From: an uncultured Prevotellaceae bacterium
GTDB lineage: Bacteria > Bacteroidota > Bacteroidia > Bacteroidales > Bacteroidaceae
NCBI GenBank assembly: GCA_900315105.1
Contig: OMXX01000037.1
Location: 1-39,664 of the forward strand
Direction of reading: 5' to 3'
Length of the DNA: 39,664 nucleotides
Below are positions 25,654 through 36,080 of this stretch, one piece after another (within the stretch, counting starts at the first letter, position 1; every line of letters begins with the position of its first letter). The notes beneath the pieces are model-generated. The model saw only the letters and a program-made list of their open reading frames with translations. It was not told where the DNA came from and did not search any database. Both the position numbers and the translations under genes were made by a program.

Positions 25654-26171
25654 GCATCTCCTAAAATCATTGCACCTCCAAATCCGAGGCTTAATACTTC
25701 TTCTACTTTATCAAACGTAACTCCGCCTAATGCCAATACCTTATTATCTATGATACCCTCAGCCACAGCCTTTTCTATCTGCTCTATGCTGAATGCCGAA
25801 TTATATCCTTGCTTGGATATTGAGTTATAGATAGGTGAAAGTGAGAGATAGTTGCATCTGTCTTTCCATTCTTTTATTTCTTCTAAAGAATGGCAGCTTC
25901 GGCTGATGCTACCTTTCCACCCTTGTGGAGGAATAGGATTGCGAGAGTTGAGATGTACACCATACAAACCATATTTCACAGCAAGATGATGATGATCGTG
26001 AAGTACAAGTCGTGAATAATATTCCGCAGGAATCTCACGAATTAGCCGCTCCATTTCATCAGAAGTACTTTCCGGCTTTCGGATATGTATTAAATCCACA
26101 TGAGCGAGACGCTGAACGATTCGTTCAGCCTCCCGCTCTATGAAATATGGAAGTGTGATTACAATTATCAT
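25644..26171 (-). CDS. tenI: TenI/ThiE-like thiamine biosynthesis protein
   Basis: A 175-residue TIM-barrel protein, shorter than ThiE (about 210). VDLIHIRKPE, YGVHLNSRN, LSLSPIYNSISKQGYN and LALGGV follow the ThiE/TenI pattern, but the pyrophosphate-binding TTTKK of true ThiE is replaced by SISKQGYNSAF. It is therefore more likely TenI, the thiazole tautomerase that speeds aromatisation of the ThiG product, than a second thiamine phosphate synthase. The operon has a true thiE at 30917. It overlaps thiH by one base and thiD by ten. Confidence 0.82.
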   Translation of the reverse strand: MIIVITLPYFIEREAERIVQRLAHVDLIHIRKPESTSDEMERLIREIPAEYYSRLVLHDHHHLAVKYGLYGVHLNSRNPIPPQGWKGSISRSCHSLEEIKEWKDRCNYLSLSPIYNSISKQGYNSAFSIEQIEKAVAEGIIDNKVLALGGVTFDKVEEVLSLGFGGAMILGDAWK

Positions 26172-27319
26172 TACACAGCTTTCTGATTAATCATCAGATT
26201 GACATGGTCGAATGAGCCGTCCCAATCTTTCCATACAGGCTCTATGCCATGAGCCTTCAGCGCGTTGGCGATTTCCTCAACCGTGCGGTCATCGCTCACG
26301 GTAAACTGCTCAAGAGCCTGTGGATAGCTATAGTATCCACCCGGATTCACACGACTTGCAGCCGACATGGTAGTAACGCCAAGAGTACACATATTATTAC
26401 GTATAAACTCAGGCTCGCGTGTAGAATAGCTGATATCCACATCATGGTCAAAGATACGCATAGCGAATGTGACCTGTGCAAGTTCACGGTCGTTCACGAA
26501 GCAGTTCGGTTGGAAACCCTCATTCTGTGCAGGACGCATACGTGGGAAGTTGACAGAGTACTTTGTCTTCCAATACTTCTTCTGAAGATAACGAAGATGA
26601 TATGCAAGCATAGTTACATCTGTCTTCCATTCCTTCTCAAGTCCGAGCAAGGCACCCATACCGATAGAGTGAACGCCGGCCATTCCCATACGGTCGAAAC
26701 CGTTAAGACGCCATTCAAACTTTGACTTCATTCCACGTGGATGATAGTTCTTGTAATGAGCCTCATTGTAAGTCTCCTGGAAACAGATAACTCCGTTAAG
26801 ACCATGATGGGTAAGCATGGCATAGTCTTCTGTTGAGAGAGGCATAACCTCGATCTTCAGGTTTGAGAAATATGGCTTGGCACGGTCGAGAGCCTTGGCA
26901 AGATAGTCAACGCCCGCCTTTGCTGGATTCTCACCTGTTACGATGAGAAGATTCTCGAAAGGACCGAGTCTCTTGATTGCCTTATATTCATCCTCACACT
27001 GGTCAATGGTAAGAATGGTGCGTGCCATAGGATTCTCACGATGGAAACCGCAATACACGCATGAATTTGAGCATGAGTTGGTGATATAGAGAGGGATGAA
27101 CATTGACATCGTCTTGCCAAAACGCTCACGGGTATATTTCTGCGACAGACGTGCCATCTGCTCAAGATATGGCTCTGCTGCAGGTGATATAAGTGCCATG
27201 AAGTCTTCTACATCACAATGCTCCTTGGCAAGGGCACGACGCACGTCAAGATCTGTCTTTGAGGCAATCTTGCGAGTGGTCTCATCCCATGATATTTTTT
27301 TTAATTCATCACTAAACAT
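26171..27319 (-). CDS. thiH: 2-iminoacetate synthase (radical SAM)
   Basis: A 382-residue radical SAM enzyme that cleaves tyrosine to dehydroglycine for thiazole formation. The cluster motif is CSNSCVYC (C-x3-C-x2-C, about residue 84-91). VTGENPAK, GVICFQETYNE and SFPRMRPA-like SVNFPRMRPAQ are ThiH landmarks. Such enzymes are anaerobe-typical, in contrast with ThiO. Its last base overlaps the first base of the tenI-like gene. It has 17 nt to thiF upstream. Confidence 0.95.
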   Translation of the reverse strand: MFSDELKKISWDETTRKIASKTDLDVRRALAKEHCDVEDFMALISPAAEPYLEQMARLSQKYTRERFGKTMSMFIPLYITNSCSNSCVYCGFHRENPMARTILTIDQCEDEYKAIKRLGPFENLLIVTGENPAKAGVDYLAKALDRAKPYFSNLKIEVMPLSTEDYAMLTHHGLNGVICFQETYNEAHYKNYHPRGMKSKFEWRLNGFDRMGMAGVHSIGMGALLGLEKEWKTDVTMLAYHLRYLQKKYWKTKYSVNFPRMRPAQNEGFQPNCFVNDRELAQVTFAMRIFDHDVDISYSTREPEFIRNNMCTLGVTTMSAASRVNPGGYYSYPQALEQFTVSDDRTVEEIANALKAHGIEPVWKDWDGSFDHVNLMINQKAV

Positions 27320-27336
27320 AGTGTTAATTACTTATT

Positions 27337-28155
27337 TTACTTACGTTTGGAGCATGGTTTGAAGGCATACTCCTTTAGTTCGGTTATTGTTGGATTTTTT
27401 CCGCAAAGGGCACAAGAGTCATTTTTGGGGAACGACATCTTGTTCCATTCCATAGTAAGGGCATCGAAGGTAAGGATGGCGTTTGTCATCGGCTCTCCTA
27501 CGTCTGCGAGGTATTTCACAGCTTCTGTAGCCTGAATAGTACCGAGCATTCCGGCTATGCTTCCGAGGACACCCACCATTGAGCAGGTCTCAACATCTTC
27601 TTTCTCTGGTGGCTCTGGAAATAGACAACGATAACAAGCTGTGCCGTGGGTATGCGTCATCATCTGACCGGAATAACGGTTTATACCACCGATACAGAAT
27701 GGTTTATCGAGCATGATACAGGCATCATTGACAAGATACTTTGTTGAGAAATTGTCAGAGCCTTCAAGTACATAGTCATAAGGACGTATGAGTTCAAGAG
27801 CGTTATCCTCAGTTAGATACAGCTCATGCTTGATAATCTTCACATCAGGATTGATGTCTTTGGCACGTTCAAAAGCAGAATCAACCTTTGGGCGGCCAAT
27901 ATCTGAAGTACCGTGGATGACCTGTCGCTGAAGGTTTGTGATAGAGACTGTATCTCCATCTACAATGCCTATCGTACCAACTCCCGCAGCTGCAAGATAC
28001 ATGATAATCGGTGATCCTAATCCGCCTGCACCTACCACGAGCACTTTGGCATTGAGGAGACGAAGCTGTCCCTCCTTGCCAAAGCCGTCGAGAATGAGAT
28101 GACGGTTATAGCGTCGCTTCTGTTCGGATGTGAGTTCCTTTGTTTCCTGACTCAT
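27337..28155 (-). CDS. thiF: ThiF-family sulfur-carrier adenylyltransferase
   Basis: A 272-residue HesA/MoeB/ThiF enzyme. VVGAGGLGSPIIMYLAAAG is the nucleotide-binding loop, followed by D-x-V at GIVDGDTVSITNLQRQ. Two CxxC pairs (CYRC and CALC) bind zinc. It would adenylate the Gly-Gly end of ThiS at 31555 before sulfur transfer. Position 3 nt after thiC and 17 nt before thiH supports a thiamine role over molybdopterin. Confidence 0.92.
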   Translation of the reverse strand: MSQETKELTSEQKRRYNRHLILDGFGKEGQLRLLNAKVLVVGAGGLGSPIIMYLAAAGVGTIGIVDGDTVSITNLQRQVIHGTSDIGRPKVDSAFERAKDINPDVKIIKHELYLTEDNALELIRPYDYVLEGSDNFSTKYLVNDACIMLDKPFCIGGINRYSGQMMTHTHGTACYRCLFPEPPEKEDVETCSMVGVLGSIAGMLGTIQATEAVKYLADVGEPMTNAILTFDALTMEWNKMSFPKNDSCALCGKNPTITELKEYAFKPCSKRK

Positions 28156-28157
28156 TG

Positions 28158-29861
<1,704 letters not shown>

Positions 29862-29886
29862 CTAAAGTGTCGCAAGCTCCACTTCA

Positions 29887-30011
29887 AGTGAAGAGTTAAG
29901 AGTGAAAAGTGAAAAATTTAAATTACATTTTATAGTGCAAGGTTAATAAACGGCCTTAAACTTGCAATACTAACTTAAATTCTTCACTCTTAGTTCTTCA
30001 CTCTTCACTTT
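29887..30011. repeat. low-complexity inverted repeat between thiG and thiC
   Basis: AGTGAAGAGTTAAGAGTGAA at 29887 and its near complement (TTCTTCACTCTTAGTTCTTC, near 29980) flank an AT-rich centre. It is the type of GTGAAAAGTGAA spacer also hinted at near 12615-12625. It fills the gap inside the thi operon. Confidence 0.55.
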
Positions 30012-30039
30012 CAACTTGAGCCATGCGAAAGTTGAATCA

Positions 30040-30810
30040 TTAATTAAGGAATGCTGTGAGTGGACTTGATGCTTCTGCGCAATCGCTTACAGAGCCAAGA
30101 CCTGCCTCGTATGCACGACGACCTGCAATAACAGCCTCCTTGAAGGCTATAGCCATCTGAACAGGATCACCAGCAACGGCAATGGCGGTATTAACCAGAC
30201 AACAGTCTGCGCCCATCTCCATAGCTTCTGCTGCATGACTTGGAGCTCCGATACCTGCATCAACAACGACAGGAACGTTAGCCTGTTCGATAATGATCTG
30301 AAGGAAATCCTTCATGCGCAGTCCCTTGTTCGTACCGATAGGAGCTGCGAGAGGCATTACGGTTGCTGCTCCGGCCTCTTCAAGATGCTTGCAAAGGGTA
30401 GGGTCTGCCTGACAGTAAGGAAGCACCACGAAACCGAGCTTTACGAGCTGCTCTGTAGCCTTCAATGTCTCGATTGAATCAGGAAGCAGGTAACGTGGAT
30501 CTGGGTGAATCTCCAGTTTCAGCCAGTTTGTTCCGAAAGCCTCGCGAGCCATCTGTGCGGCAAATACAGCCTCCTCCGCATTACGCACACCTGATGTGTT
30601 AGGAAGTAGCTGAATGCGAGGATTCTGAGTGATATGAGTCAGGAGATCATCCTGCTTATCCTCAAGTTCGATACGCTTCATGGCAACTGTAACCATCTCT
30701 GACTCTGATGCATCGATAGCCTTTGCCATAAGTTCATTGTTGTTGAATTTTCCTGTTCCAAGGAAGAGGCGTGAATTAAACTCACGACCTGCAATAATAA
30801 GTTTTTCCAT
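30040..30810 (-). CDS. thiG: thiazole synthase
   Basis: A 256-residue TIM-barrel enzyme joining ThiS-thiocarboxylate sulfur, dehydroglycine and deoxyxylulose phosphate into the thiazole. [10 protein letters not shown] holds the Schiff-base Lys. [20 protein letters not shown] and [13 protein letters not shown] are ThiG signatures. The gene follows thiE after a 106-nt gap that contains a GC-rich repeat pair. Confidence 0.96.
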   Translation of the reverse strand: MEKLIIAGREFNSRLFLGTGKFNNNELMAKAIDASESEMVTVAMKRIELEDKQDDLLTHITQNPRIQLLPNTSGVRNAEEAVFAAQMAREAFGTNWLKLEIHPDPRYLLPDSIETLKATEQLVKLGFVVLPYCQADPTLCKHLEEAGAATVMPLAAPIGTNKGLRMKDFLQIIIEQANVPVVVDAGIGAPSHAAEAMEMGADCCLVNTAIAVAGDPVQMAIAFKEAVIAGRRAYEAGLGSVSDCAEASSPLTAFLN

Positions 30811-30817
30811 AATTAGA

Positions 30818-30958
30818 AGCCCCCCGAATCCCCCGAGGGGGAATTTTTAGGATTGTATAAATCCTTATGGGGGTATATTGATTGTAAATTATTAATTTGT
30901 TTTTGAGGTTCAAATACTATCTAAAATCTCTCCCCCCTCGGGGGAGATGGAGGGGGGC
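30818..30958. repeat. GC-rich repeat pair overlapping the 3' end of thiE (family B)
   Basis: AGCCCCCCGAATCCCCCGAG at 30818 and ATCTCTCCCCCCTCGGGGGA near 30925, with GATGGAGGGGGGC after it. The right arm, with its ATACTATCTAAAA flank, is like that near 16912-16945. It lies inside the thiE reading frame and supplies its stop codon. Confidence 0.75.
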
Positions 30959-31558
30959 TATAAATTTTTTCATCTCCTCTACCGGATCATCAGCATTCAA
31001 TACTGCTCCGCTCAAGGCTATGCCAGTCATGCCAGTCTGCATTATCTGAGGAATGTCATCCAAGGTTATTCCGCCTATGGCAACAATAGGAAGGTCTATG
31101 CCCTCTGCCTTCATCTGACTGCAAATGCTGATATATCCCTCAAGACCAAGGATAGGTGACAATCCTTTCTTTGTCGTTGTGAAACGGAAAGGTCCGCAAC
31201 CTATGTAGTTTGCTCCAGCCTCATAATGAGCACGGACATCCTCAAAAGTATTGGCTGTTCCTCCTATGATGAAGTCATCACCAAGAATCCTGCGAGCCTC
31301 TGCTATCGGCATATCCTTCTTGCCAAGATGAACGCCGTCTGCCTTTATCTGCTTAACGAGGTCCACATGGTCGTCGATGATGAATGTAGCCCCTGCCTCT
31401 CGGCACATTTTCTGAGCCTCAAGAGCCACAGGCAGAATTTCCTCATCCGTTGCATCCTTCATCCTGAGCTGAATCCAACGGCAACCGCCCTCCAATGCCA
31501 GACGGATAGAATCAAGGTAGGAATAGCGGTCGTTATAATGACTTATAAATTGTATCAT
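30917..31558 (-). CDS. thiE: thiamine phosphate synthase
   Basis: A 213-residue enzyme that joins HMP-PP and thiazole phosphate. The start is 31558 (MIQFISHYND), whose ATG overlaps the thiS stop as ATGA; the frame extends upstream through thiS and is not used. QLRMKD, FIIDDHVDL, DGVHLGKKDMP, FTTTKKG and IVAIGGI are the ThiE blocks. The last dozen residues (APLHLPRGGRDFR) are encoded by a dispersed GC-rich repeat and do not look like native ThiE sequence. Confidence 0.95.
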   Translation of the reverse strand: MIQFISHYNDRYSYLDSIRLALEGGCRWIQLRMKDATDEEILPVALEAQKMCREAGATFIIDDHVDLVKQIKADGVHLGKKDMPIAEARRILGDDFIIGGTANTFEDVRAHYEAGANYIGCGPFRFTTTKKGLSPILGLEGYISICSQMKAEGIDLPIVAIGGITLDDIPQIMQTGMTGIALSGAVLNADDPVEEMKKFIAPLHLPRGGRDFR

Positions 31559-31752
31559 CCTCCGCAAGCAGCCTTGATAATGATAATACTTGTTCCTTCG
31601 CTTATTGTGGTTGAGGCCCACTCTGAGCGAGGAATCATCTGATTGCTAATGGCAACGGCAACGCCTTTCTCCGGAAGGTTAAGTTCCTCTGAGAGAGCGA
31701 GAAGGGTAGTTGCCTCTGTTGCTACCGGCTTGTTGTTTACGCTTATATTCAT
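31555..31752 (-). CDS. thiS: sulfur carrier protein
   Basis: A 65-residue ubiquitin-like protein ending in ACGG, the Gly-Gly tail that ThiF adenylates. The start is 31752 (MNISVNNKPV), which gives the normal family length; 11 upstream codons in frame lie in a low-complexity leader. VAVAISNQMIPRSEW and ISEGTSIIII are conserved. It is the first gene of the thi operon and overlaps thiE by 4 bases. Confidence 0.95.
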   Translation of the reverse strand: MNISVNNKPVATEATTLLALSEELNLPEKGVAVAISNQMIPRSEWASTTISEGTSIIIIKAACGG

Positions 31753-31764
31753 ATCTGTTTTCTT

Positions 31765-31840
31765 TACATTAAAGTCAAAAGTCAAAGGTCAAAAGTCGAA
31801 AGCCTTAGTCCTTTGTCCTTCGACCTTAGTCTTAAACAAA
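31765..31840 (-). repeat. low-complexity AAAGTC words in the thiS leader
   Basis: Degenerate 10-mers AAAGTCAAAAGTCAAAGGTC and GTCCTTTGTCCTTCGACC form an imperfect hairpin between the riboswitch terminator and thiS. Similar words occur at 23955-24020. Confidence 0.5.
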
Positions 31841-31874
31841 GACACAGATATGTAGTTTCGGGAATGGTATATAC

Positions 31875-31921
31875 AAAAAATCCCTATCTCAGTACCAAAT
31901 TCTTGGGTACGTGAAACAGGG
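31875..31921 (-). terminator. riboswitch-controlled terminator
   Basis: In the minus-strand RNA, CCCTGTTTC (complement of 31913-31921) pairs fully, with two wobbles, with GAGATAGGG (31882-31890), followed by ATTTTTTG. An inner hairpin GTACC/GGTAC sits in the loop. It lies just after the TPP aptamer and is the likely expression platform. Confidence 0.75.
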
Positions 31922-31934
31922 GTAAATTGTGGTT

Positions 31935-32012
31935 AACTCGTTCCTTGCGACAGCATTACCTGCATCAAGTTCTATGGGTATAATCTCAGCCAACCTAAGT
32001 CAGCACCCCGTT
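31935..32012 (-). promoter_or_regulatory. TPP (THI) riboswitch aptamer
   Basis: In the minus-strand RNA the order is CGGGGTGCTG, CTGAGATTATACCC, GAACTTGATGCAGGTAATGC, CGCAAGGAACG: the conserved P2/J/P3/P4 segments of the TPP aptamer. It lies 180 nt upstream of thiS and should shut the whole thiSEGCFH-tenI-thiD operon when TPP is plentiful. Confidence 0.95.
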
Positions 32013-32029
32013 TTCGGGGTGCAAAATTA
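32003..32029 (-). promoter_or_regulatory. thi operon -7 box with overlapping dyad
   Basis: TAATTTTG (complement of 32022-32029) fits the -7 consensus and would start transcription near 32012-32015, at the first base of the aptamer. GCACCCCG/CGGGGTGC (32003-32010, 32015-32022) is a perfect dyad whose upstream half therefore lies mainly in DNA, not RNA. Confidence 0.5.
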
Positions 32030-32149
32030 GTGAATTTATTTGGATAAACCACTCTTTACTGCAATTTTTTAGTATTTTTTTACTTTCTCCTTTCTAAGGT
32101 CAATGACAATGCGCAATCAAATTGATAATTGTGCCCTTAGGCGAAAGGC

Positions 32150-32196
32150 ATGTTAATTATTAATTTGTTAATTGTTAATTATTAATTTGTTAATTG
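32150..32196. repeat. AT-rich tandem words beside prmC
   Basis: GTTAATTATTAATTT and GTTAATTGTTAATTA alternate twice, running up to the prmC stop codon. No function is evident. Confidence 0.7.
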
Positions 32197-33051
32197 TTAA
32201 TTATAAATCGCCCTTATCATTCTGTCATTCCCAAAGGCATCCTGACGTAATTCAATATCGTGATAGCCAAGCATTTCAAGCATCTTCACGGTCTCTTTTC
32301 CGTATGCCCTGTTTATCTCGAAATATAGTCTTCCACCTCTGCAAAGGGCATGAGTTCCGTATTCTGCTATTGCCCGATAGAAAAGAAGCGGATCGCTATC
32401 AGGCACAAACAACGCCTCGTGAGGTTCATGCTCTAGCACATTCCTCTCCATGTCCTCAGCCTCCTTTACACATATATAAGGAGGGTTGCTCACAATCACA
32501 TTCCACAAGTCCCTATCGCCGTCAGGCGCATTAAGGGCATCTTGCATATATATATCCACGCTTGCCCCAAGTGCCTTTGCATTCTTCTTCGTAACTCGCA
32601 AGGCCGTATCTGAAACATCCCAAGCAGAAACCTCTGCCTCTGGAATCTCTAATGCCAAAGTCACGCTTATGCAACCCGAACCGCATCCCACATCAAGAAG
32701 ATACTTCTTTCCGTTCCTGTTTCCGCGAATATCCTTGCTCTCCTCTTTTATCCAAGAAACAAGCTCCTCCGTCTCAGGACGTGGGATAAGCACACCCGGC
32801 TCAACCGCAAACTGTCTTCCATAGAAATCCGCACAACCTATTATATATTGCACAGGCTCGCCTTTCTCCAATCGCAGCATCATCCCCTCAAGGCTCTCCT
32901 TATCATCATCCGAAAGACTATCCAAAGCCCCAAGACAAACATCCACAAAAGAAAGCCCGAAAGATTCCTCCAATAGCATCTTCACTATGCTACTGGCTTC
33001 TCTTTCATCATATATCGCTGTCAGTCTATTTACTATTTGTTTGAAATGCAT
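32197..33051 (-). CDS. prmC: peptide chain release factor N5-glutamine methyltransferase
   Basis: A 284-residue methyltransferase acting on the GGQ Gln of RF1/RF2. VDVGCGSGCISVTLALEIPE-like LLDVGCGSGCISVTLA binds SAM and VSNPPYI is the NPPY substrate motif. An N-terminal helical domain (about 1-90, with EPVQYIIGCADFYG) is typical, as is IPRPETEELV. It begins 3 nt after the end of the secreted-protein gene at 33055, so the two are probably co-transcribed. Confidence 0.94.
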   Translation of the reverse strand: MHFKQIVNRLTAIYDEREASSIVKMLLEESFGLSFVDVCLGALDSLSDDDKESLEGMMLRLEKGEPVQYIIGCADFYGRQFAVEPGVLIPRPETEELVSWIKEESKDIRGNRNGKKYLLDVGCGSGCISVTLALEIPEAEVSAWDVSDTALRVTKKNAKALGASVDIYMQDALNAPDGDRDLWNVIVSNPPYICVKEAEDMERNVLEHEPHEALFVPDSDPLLFYRAIAEYGTHALCRGGRLYFEINRAYGKETVKMLEMLGYHDIELRQDAFGNDRMIRAIYN

Positions 33052-33054
33052 ATA

Positions 33055-34527
33055 TTATTCAAAATATACTATACCTCTCTCTTCATCCCATTTCCTTTTA
33101 TCAATTCCTAATAAAACAATATCAGAAATATATATAGGCTTTCCTGTATTTTCTGGAGCGCCAGTAATCTCAATAGTGAATTCTTTAGGACTAAAAGTAC
33201 TACAGCCTTCTCCATCATATGGGGAAAAATGTATCTTTTCAGCTGCGTCTGTTAAATCTTGAAGTGACATAGAGCGTGCAAATGATGTATGACAATTAAC
33301 ACGGAACTCCGTAGGATCTTCATAATTGCACTTTATTTTAATATCCTTCCAAGGAACAGTTTTGATGTATTTTTCTCTACTTCTACAATCGCCAGCATAG
33401 ATAAGCATACCAAAAAGGGTGATGTTTTCATCGAGGAAAATCTTTATCTGATATTTTCCTTCAGCATTAGGCAATATTTGCCCAACGCTATTTATATTAT
33501 TGTCTGATAGTTTCTCAATATCCTTTCCTGTAGCCTCAATATGGTAGAAATCAGTCGAAACTCTTCTTTCCTGAAGTTTTTCTATATCCTCATGTTGATC
33601 AATTTTAGCAAGATAATTTACATATAGAGCTTTAGCTTTACTAAAATCGAAATCCTTTGAGTCATAATACCATTTTGTAGAATCTGCCTGATTCATTTCA
33701 TAACCTATTATCTCAGGCGAGATGTCTTGATAATGATATTTAGGTATGGTTAGCGAAATGTGCATGTCATTTGTCTTGCCATTTCCCCAATATGCTGCCG
33801 GACGGAAATCATATCCCAAAGAACAATCACCAACACTATACTCTGGATTTTCTCGATATTCACGTGCATATTCCTTAAATACACTATAAGCATTATCCAT
33901 GTGTAGCGTGTATCTGTTAGCAATCTTATAATCTACAATCAAAACGCGAGTTTGATGTGGCTCAAAGGCAAAGGATGTATAATACCATTTCCTGCGAATC
34001 TCGGCTATTCTTTGAGTTTCGCAATATCCCATTCTGTCCTCAAAATAATTGTTGGCAGATATGATACTATCTCCTTCATCCTCATACCAATCAATATCAA
34101 TTGCCTCTCTGAGAACTGTATCTTTTGAACACTTCCAAGAAAGTTCTTGGTTATCTATGCGAAAACTTACCGACTGCACATAATCATCCCTCCAACCGAA
34201 TTCCTGTTCTGCCATAGTATGGAAAGTTGCGCCTTCTATTCTTGCGCTATCACTTCCGCCAAACCAGTCAATAGGAAATCCATAGTCAATGCGGTCAAAA
34301 TATTTATCAGAATTATTTTTGAGAACATATTTTACTCTTATATGCGACATTGGACATCCTGCATCTATTGTCAGATTCTCAGAGACAAGTTGAATCTCAG
34401 GAATCCTTCGAGGCTCAGGAGTACATGTTAGTGCTAATGCAGAATAGGTCACTACAGGGTCGCCGTTTGCATAAACCTGTAGGGAAAAATATAGACCTAT
34501 CAATATATAGATAATTCTCCTACCCAT
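33055..34527 (-). CDS. secreted protein of unknown function
   Basis: A 490-residue protein with a signal peptide ending near VYANG (residue 21). The N-terminal half is beta-rich and resembles DUF4424-like or immunoglobulin-type domains (IRVKYVLKNNSDKYFDRIDYG, split after 20 residues). The C-terminal part (about 350-490) resembles the NADase-type glycan-binding or F5/8-like fold, ending in IYISDIVLLG and a Trp/Asp/Glu tail. Cys are few and scattered. The family assignment is tentative. It lies directly upstream of prmC in the same direction. Confidence 0.8.
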   Translation of the reverse strand: MGRRIIYILIGLYFSLQVYANGDPVVTYSALALTCTPEPRRIPEIQLVSENLTIDAGCPMSHIRVKYVLKNNSDKYFDRIDYGFPIDWFGGSDSARIEGATFHTMAEQEFGWRDDYVQSVSFRIDNQELSWKCSKDTVLREAIDIDWYEDEGDSIISANNYFEDRMGYCETQRIAEIRRKWYYTSFAFEPHQTRVLIVDYKIANRYTLHMDNAYSVFKEYAREYRENPEYSVGDCSLGYDFRPAAYWGNGKTNDMHISLTIPKYHYQDISPEIIGYEMNQADSTKWYYDSKDFDFSKAKALYVNYLAKIDQHEDIEKLQERRVSTDFYHIEATGKDIEKLSDNNINSVGQILPNAEGKYQIKIFLDENITLFGMLIYAGDCRSREKYIKTVPWKDIKIKCNYEDPTEFRVNCHTSFARSMSLQDLTDAAEKIHFSPYDGEGCSTFSPKEFTIEITGAPENTGKPIYISDIVLLGIDKRKWDEERGIVYFE

Positions 34528-34625
34528 TGTTTATATTCTTTTATTTTGCAAAGGTAAATAAAAATTTCAATAGTGCAAAGGAATTCTACGTAAATCCTAT
34601 ACAAGTCCGTTGATCTTCCGTTCTT
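34528..34625. other. spacer before the E2 element
   Basis: Divergent region between the secreted-protein gene and the M64 array. It contains TAAATCCTATACAAGTCCGT and CTTCCGTTCTTCC, words shared with the tracts at 6798, 7301 and 20494. No gene is seen. Confidence 0.4.
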
Positions 34626-34712
34626 CCTCCGTACCAAACTCGATGAACCTCCCATTCAAAATAAGAGCTTCACCGACTTTGCACCGACTTTGCACCGACT
34701 TTGGTACGGAGG
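34626..34712. repeat. dispersed element with CCTCCGTACCAAA ends (E2)
   Basis: Inverted copy of 20554-20629: terminal CCTCCGTACCAAA / TTTGGTACGGAGG, three copies of CACCGACTTTG, and a different, longer loop (ATTCAAAATAAGAGC). A purine tract (GGAAGAGCGAAGGAGAAGCG) follows. It sits 165 bp upstream of the -7 box of the M64 array. Confidence 0.85.
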
Positions 34713-34852
34713 AAGAGCGAAGGAGAAGCGAAAGAAGGACGAAGCTTTATCAGATGCAGAAAATCTGTATTTCGTGATTGAATGTGGATGGAATAGGGAA
34801 ATGTTTTTTTTGCGGATATCGATAGTTAAACAAGGTTAAAACGTTAAAAAAG

Positions 34853-34884
34853 TTGTAATTTGTCATTTTATTGTAATATCTTTG
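34853..34884 (+). promoter_or_regulatory. promoter of the M64 array
   Basis: TTG at 34853-34855, 21 bp, then TATCTTTG at 34877-34884. Transcription would begin near 34891, about 37 nt before the first M64 start. No promoter of this strength is seen between later copies, so the array may be one operon. Confidence 0.65.
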
Positions 34885-34927
34885 CAATCGATATCCTTTT
34901 CAAAAAAAACTAAATTTATTATTTGAT

Positions 34928-36055
34928 ATGAAATTCTGGTACAAGTTTCTATTTTTGCCTATTCTCATCTTTGCTCTTGTCGGATGTAGTGATGATGAGC
35001 ATGAATCAGTGTCTCTCAGTCAATACAAGGCTAAGGATGGCAAGGTCACGCAACTTCAGAAGCACACGATAGGTAAGGGAGTTCCTATCATTATCATGTG
35101 TGATGGAATTACAGATAAAGATATTACAAATGGCGTATATCGTCAGGCAACCACTTGGGCTCTGGAAGTGCTTTTCTCTGTGCATCCGATGAAGTCGCTG
35201 AGAGATTACTTTGATGTGTATGAGGTAACTGCGGCTTGCTATCCCAACCAATACACGAGGACGGATGGGGATAGCATTATATACTATGACAATGACGTTA
35301 GTATCGATATTGGTAGATATGAAAATATAGTAATGGGAATTATTGGCGAAGAGCGTTATGACGATGTGACAACCATAGTCCTGCGTGACGAAGAATGTTA
35401 TAGTTGTGCTTTCATTTCCCCTTCAGACTCTGACTATTATGCTGATATCCCTACGGGCTATTCTTGTGCATACGTTGCGATTCCTTTTGGCGAAGGACTG
35501 CAAAAAGACTTAACCGAATTCTACGAAAATTGTATCCGTAGCACCTTATTGCATGAAGCAATAGGTCATGGCTTCGCTAAGCTTGCTGATGAATACGTTG
35601 AAGAGGTCTTAAAAGGGGACGATTACGATTCTGAAAAGATGTGGGTGCAGGAATGGCAGGAATATGGTTACTATAGGAATATATCTTTCGATAGTGATGT
35701 TACGAAGACATACTGGGCAGATTTTGCAGCAGATAGCCGATATGATTTTGAGAAACTTGGCTGCTACGAGGGAGGACACTACCGTGAAAAGGGTGTCTAT
35801 CGTCCTACTGAGAGAGGTATTATGAGTACCAGTGATTGTGTTTTCCATGTTTTTGGACGTTCGATGATTTATAAACGTTGCATGAAGATTGCCTATGGTG
35901 ACAGTTGGAAGTTCAACTATGAGGATTTCGTGAAATTTGACCTTGAGAAGGCAAAGGCTGAGCATGAAGAACTCAGAAAGCTATATCCTGACTATTCAAA
36001 ATCCATGCGCTCCTGTGCTCCACCACGATTTGTAAAGATGAAAGCTTCACGATAA
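34928..36055 (+). CDS. M64-family metallopeptidase lipoprotein, array copy 1
   Basis: A 375-residue surface lipoprotein; the lipobox is LVGC followed by SDDEHES. The catalytic domain starts almost at once (VTQLQKHTIGKGVP), with no BACON-like domain, unlike the long form at 400-2172. The zinc motif is HEAIGHGFAKLADEY, first His at residue 209, followed by DSDVTKTYWADFAADSRYDF, split by the window-wide 20-residue block, and GCYEGG. The region between about 105 and 205 differs from its neighbours while both ends are nearly identical. It ends in APPRFVKMKASR. It is the first gene after the promoter at 34853. Confidence 0.9.
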   Translation: MKFWYKFLFLPILIFALVGCSDDEHESVSLSQYKAKDGKVTQLQKHTIGKGVPIIIMCDGITDKDITNGVYRQATTWALEVLFSVHPMKSLRDYFDVYEVTAACYPNQYTRTDGDSIIYYDNDVSIDIGRYENIVMGIIGEERYDDVTTIVLRDEECYSCAFISPSDSDYYADIPTGYSCAYVAIPFGEGLQKDLTEFYENCIRSTLLHEAIGHGFAKLADEYVEEVLKGDDYDSEKMWVQEWQEYGYYRNISFDSDVTKTYWADFAADSRYDFEKLGCYEGGHYREKGVYRPTERGIMSTSDCVFHVFGRSMIYKRCMKIAYGDSWKFNYEDFVKFDLEKAKAEHEELRKLYPDYSKSMRSCAPPRFVKMKASR

Positions 36056-36080
36056 TTTCAAAAACATAAAAATATTTGAT

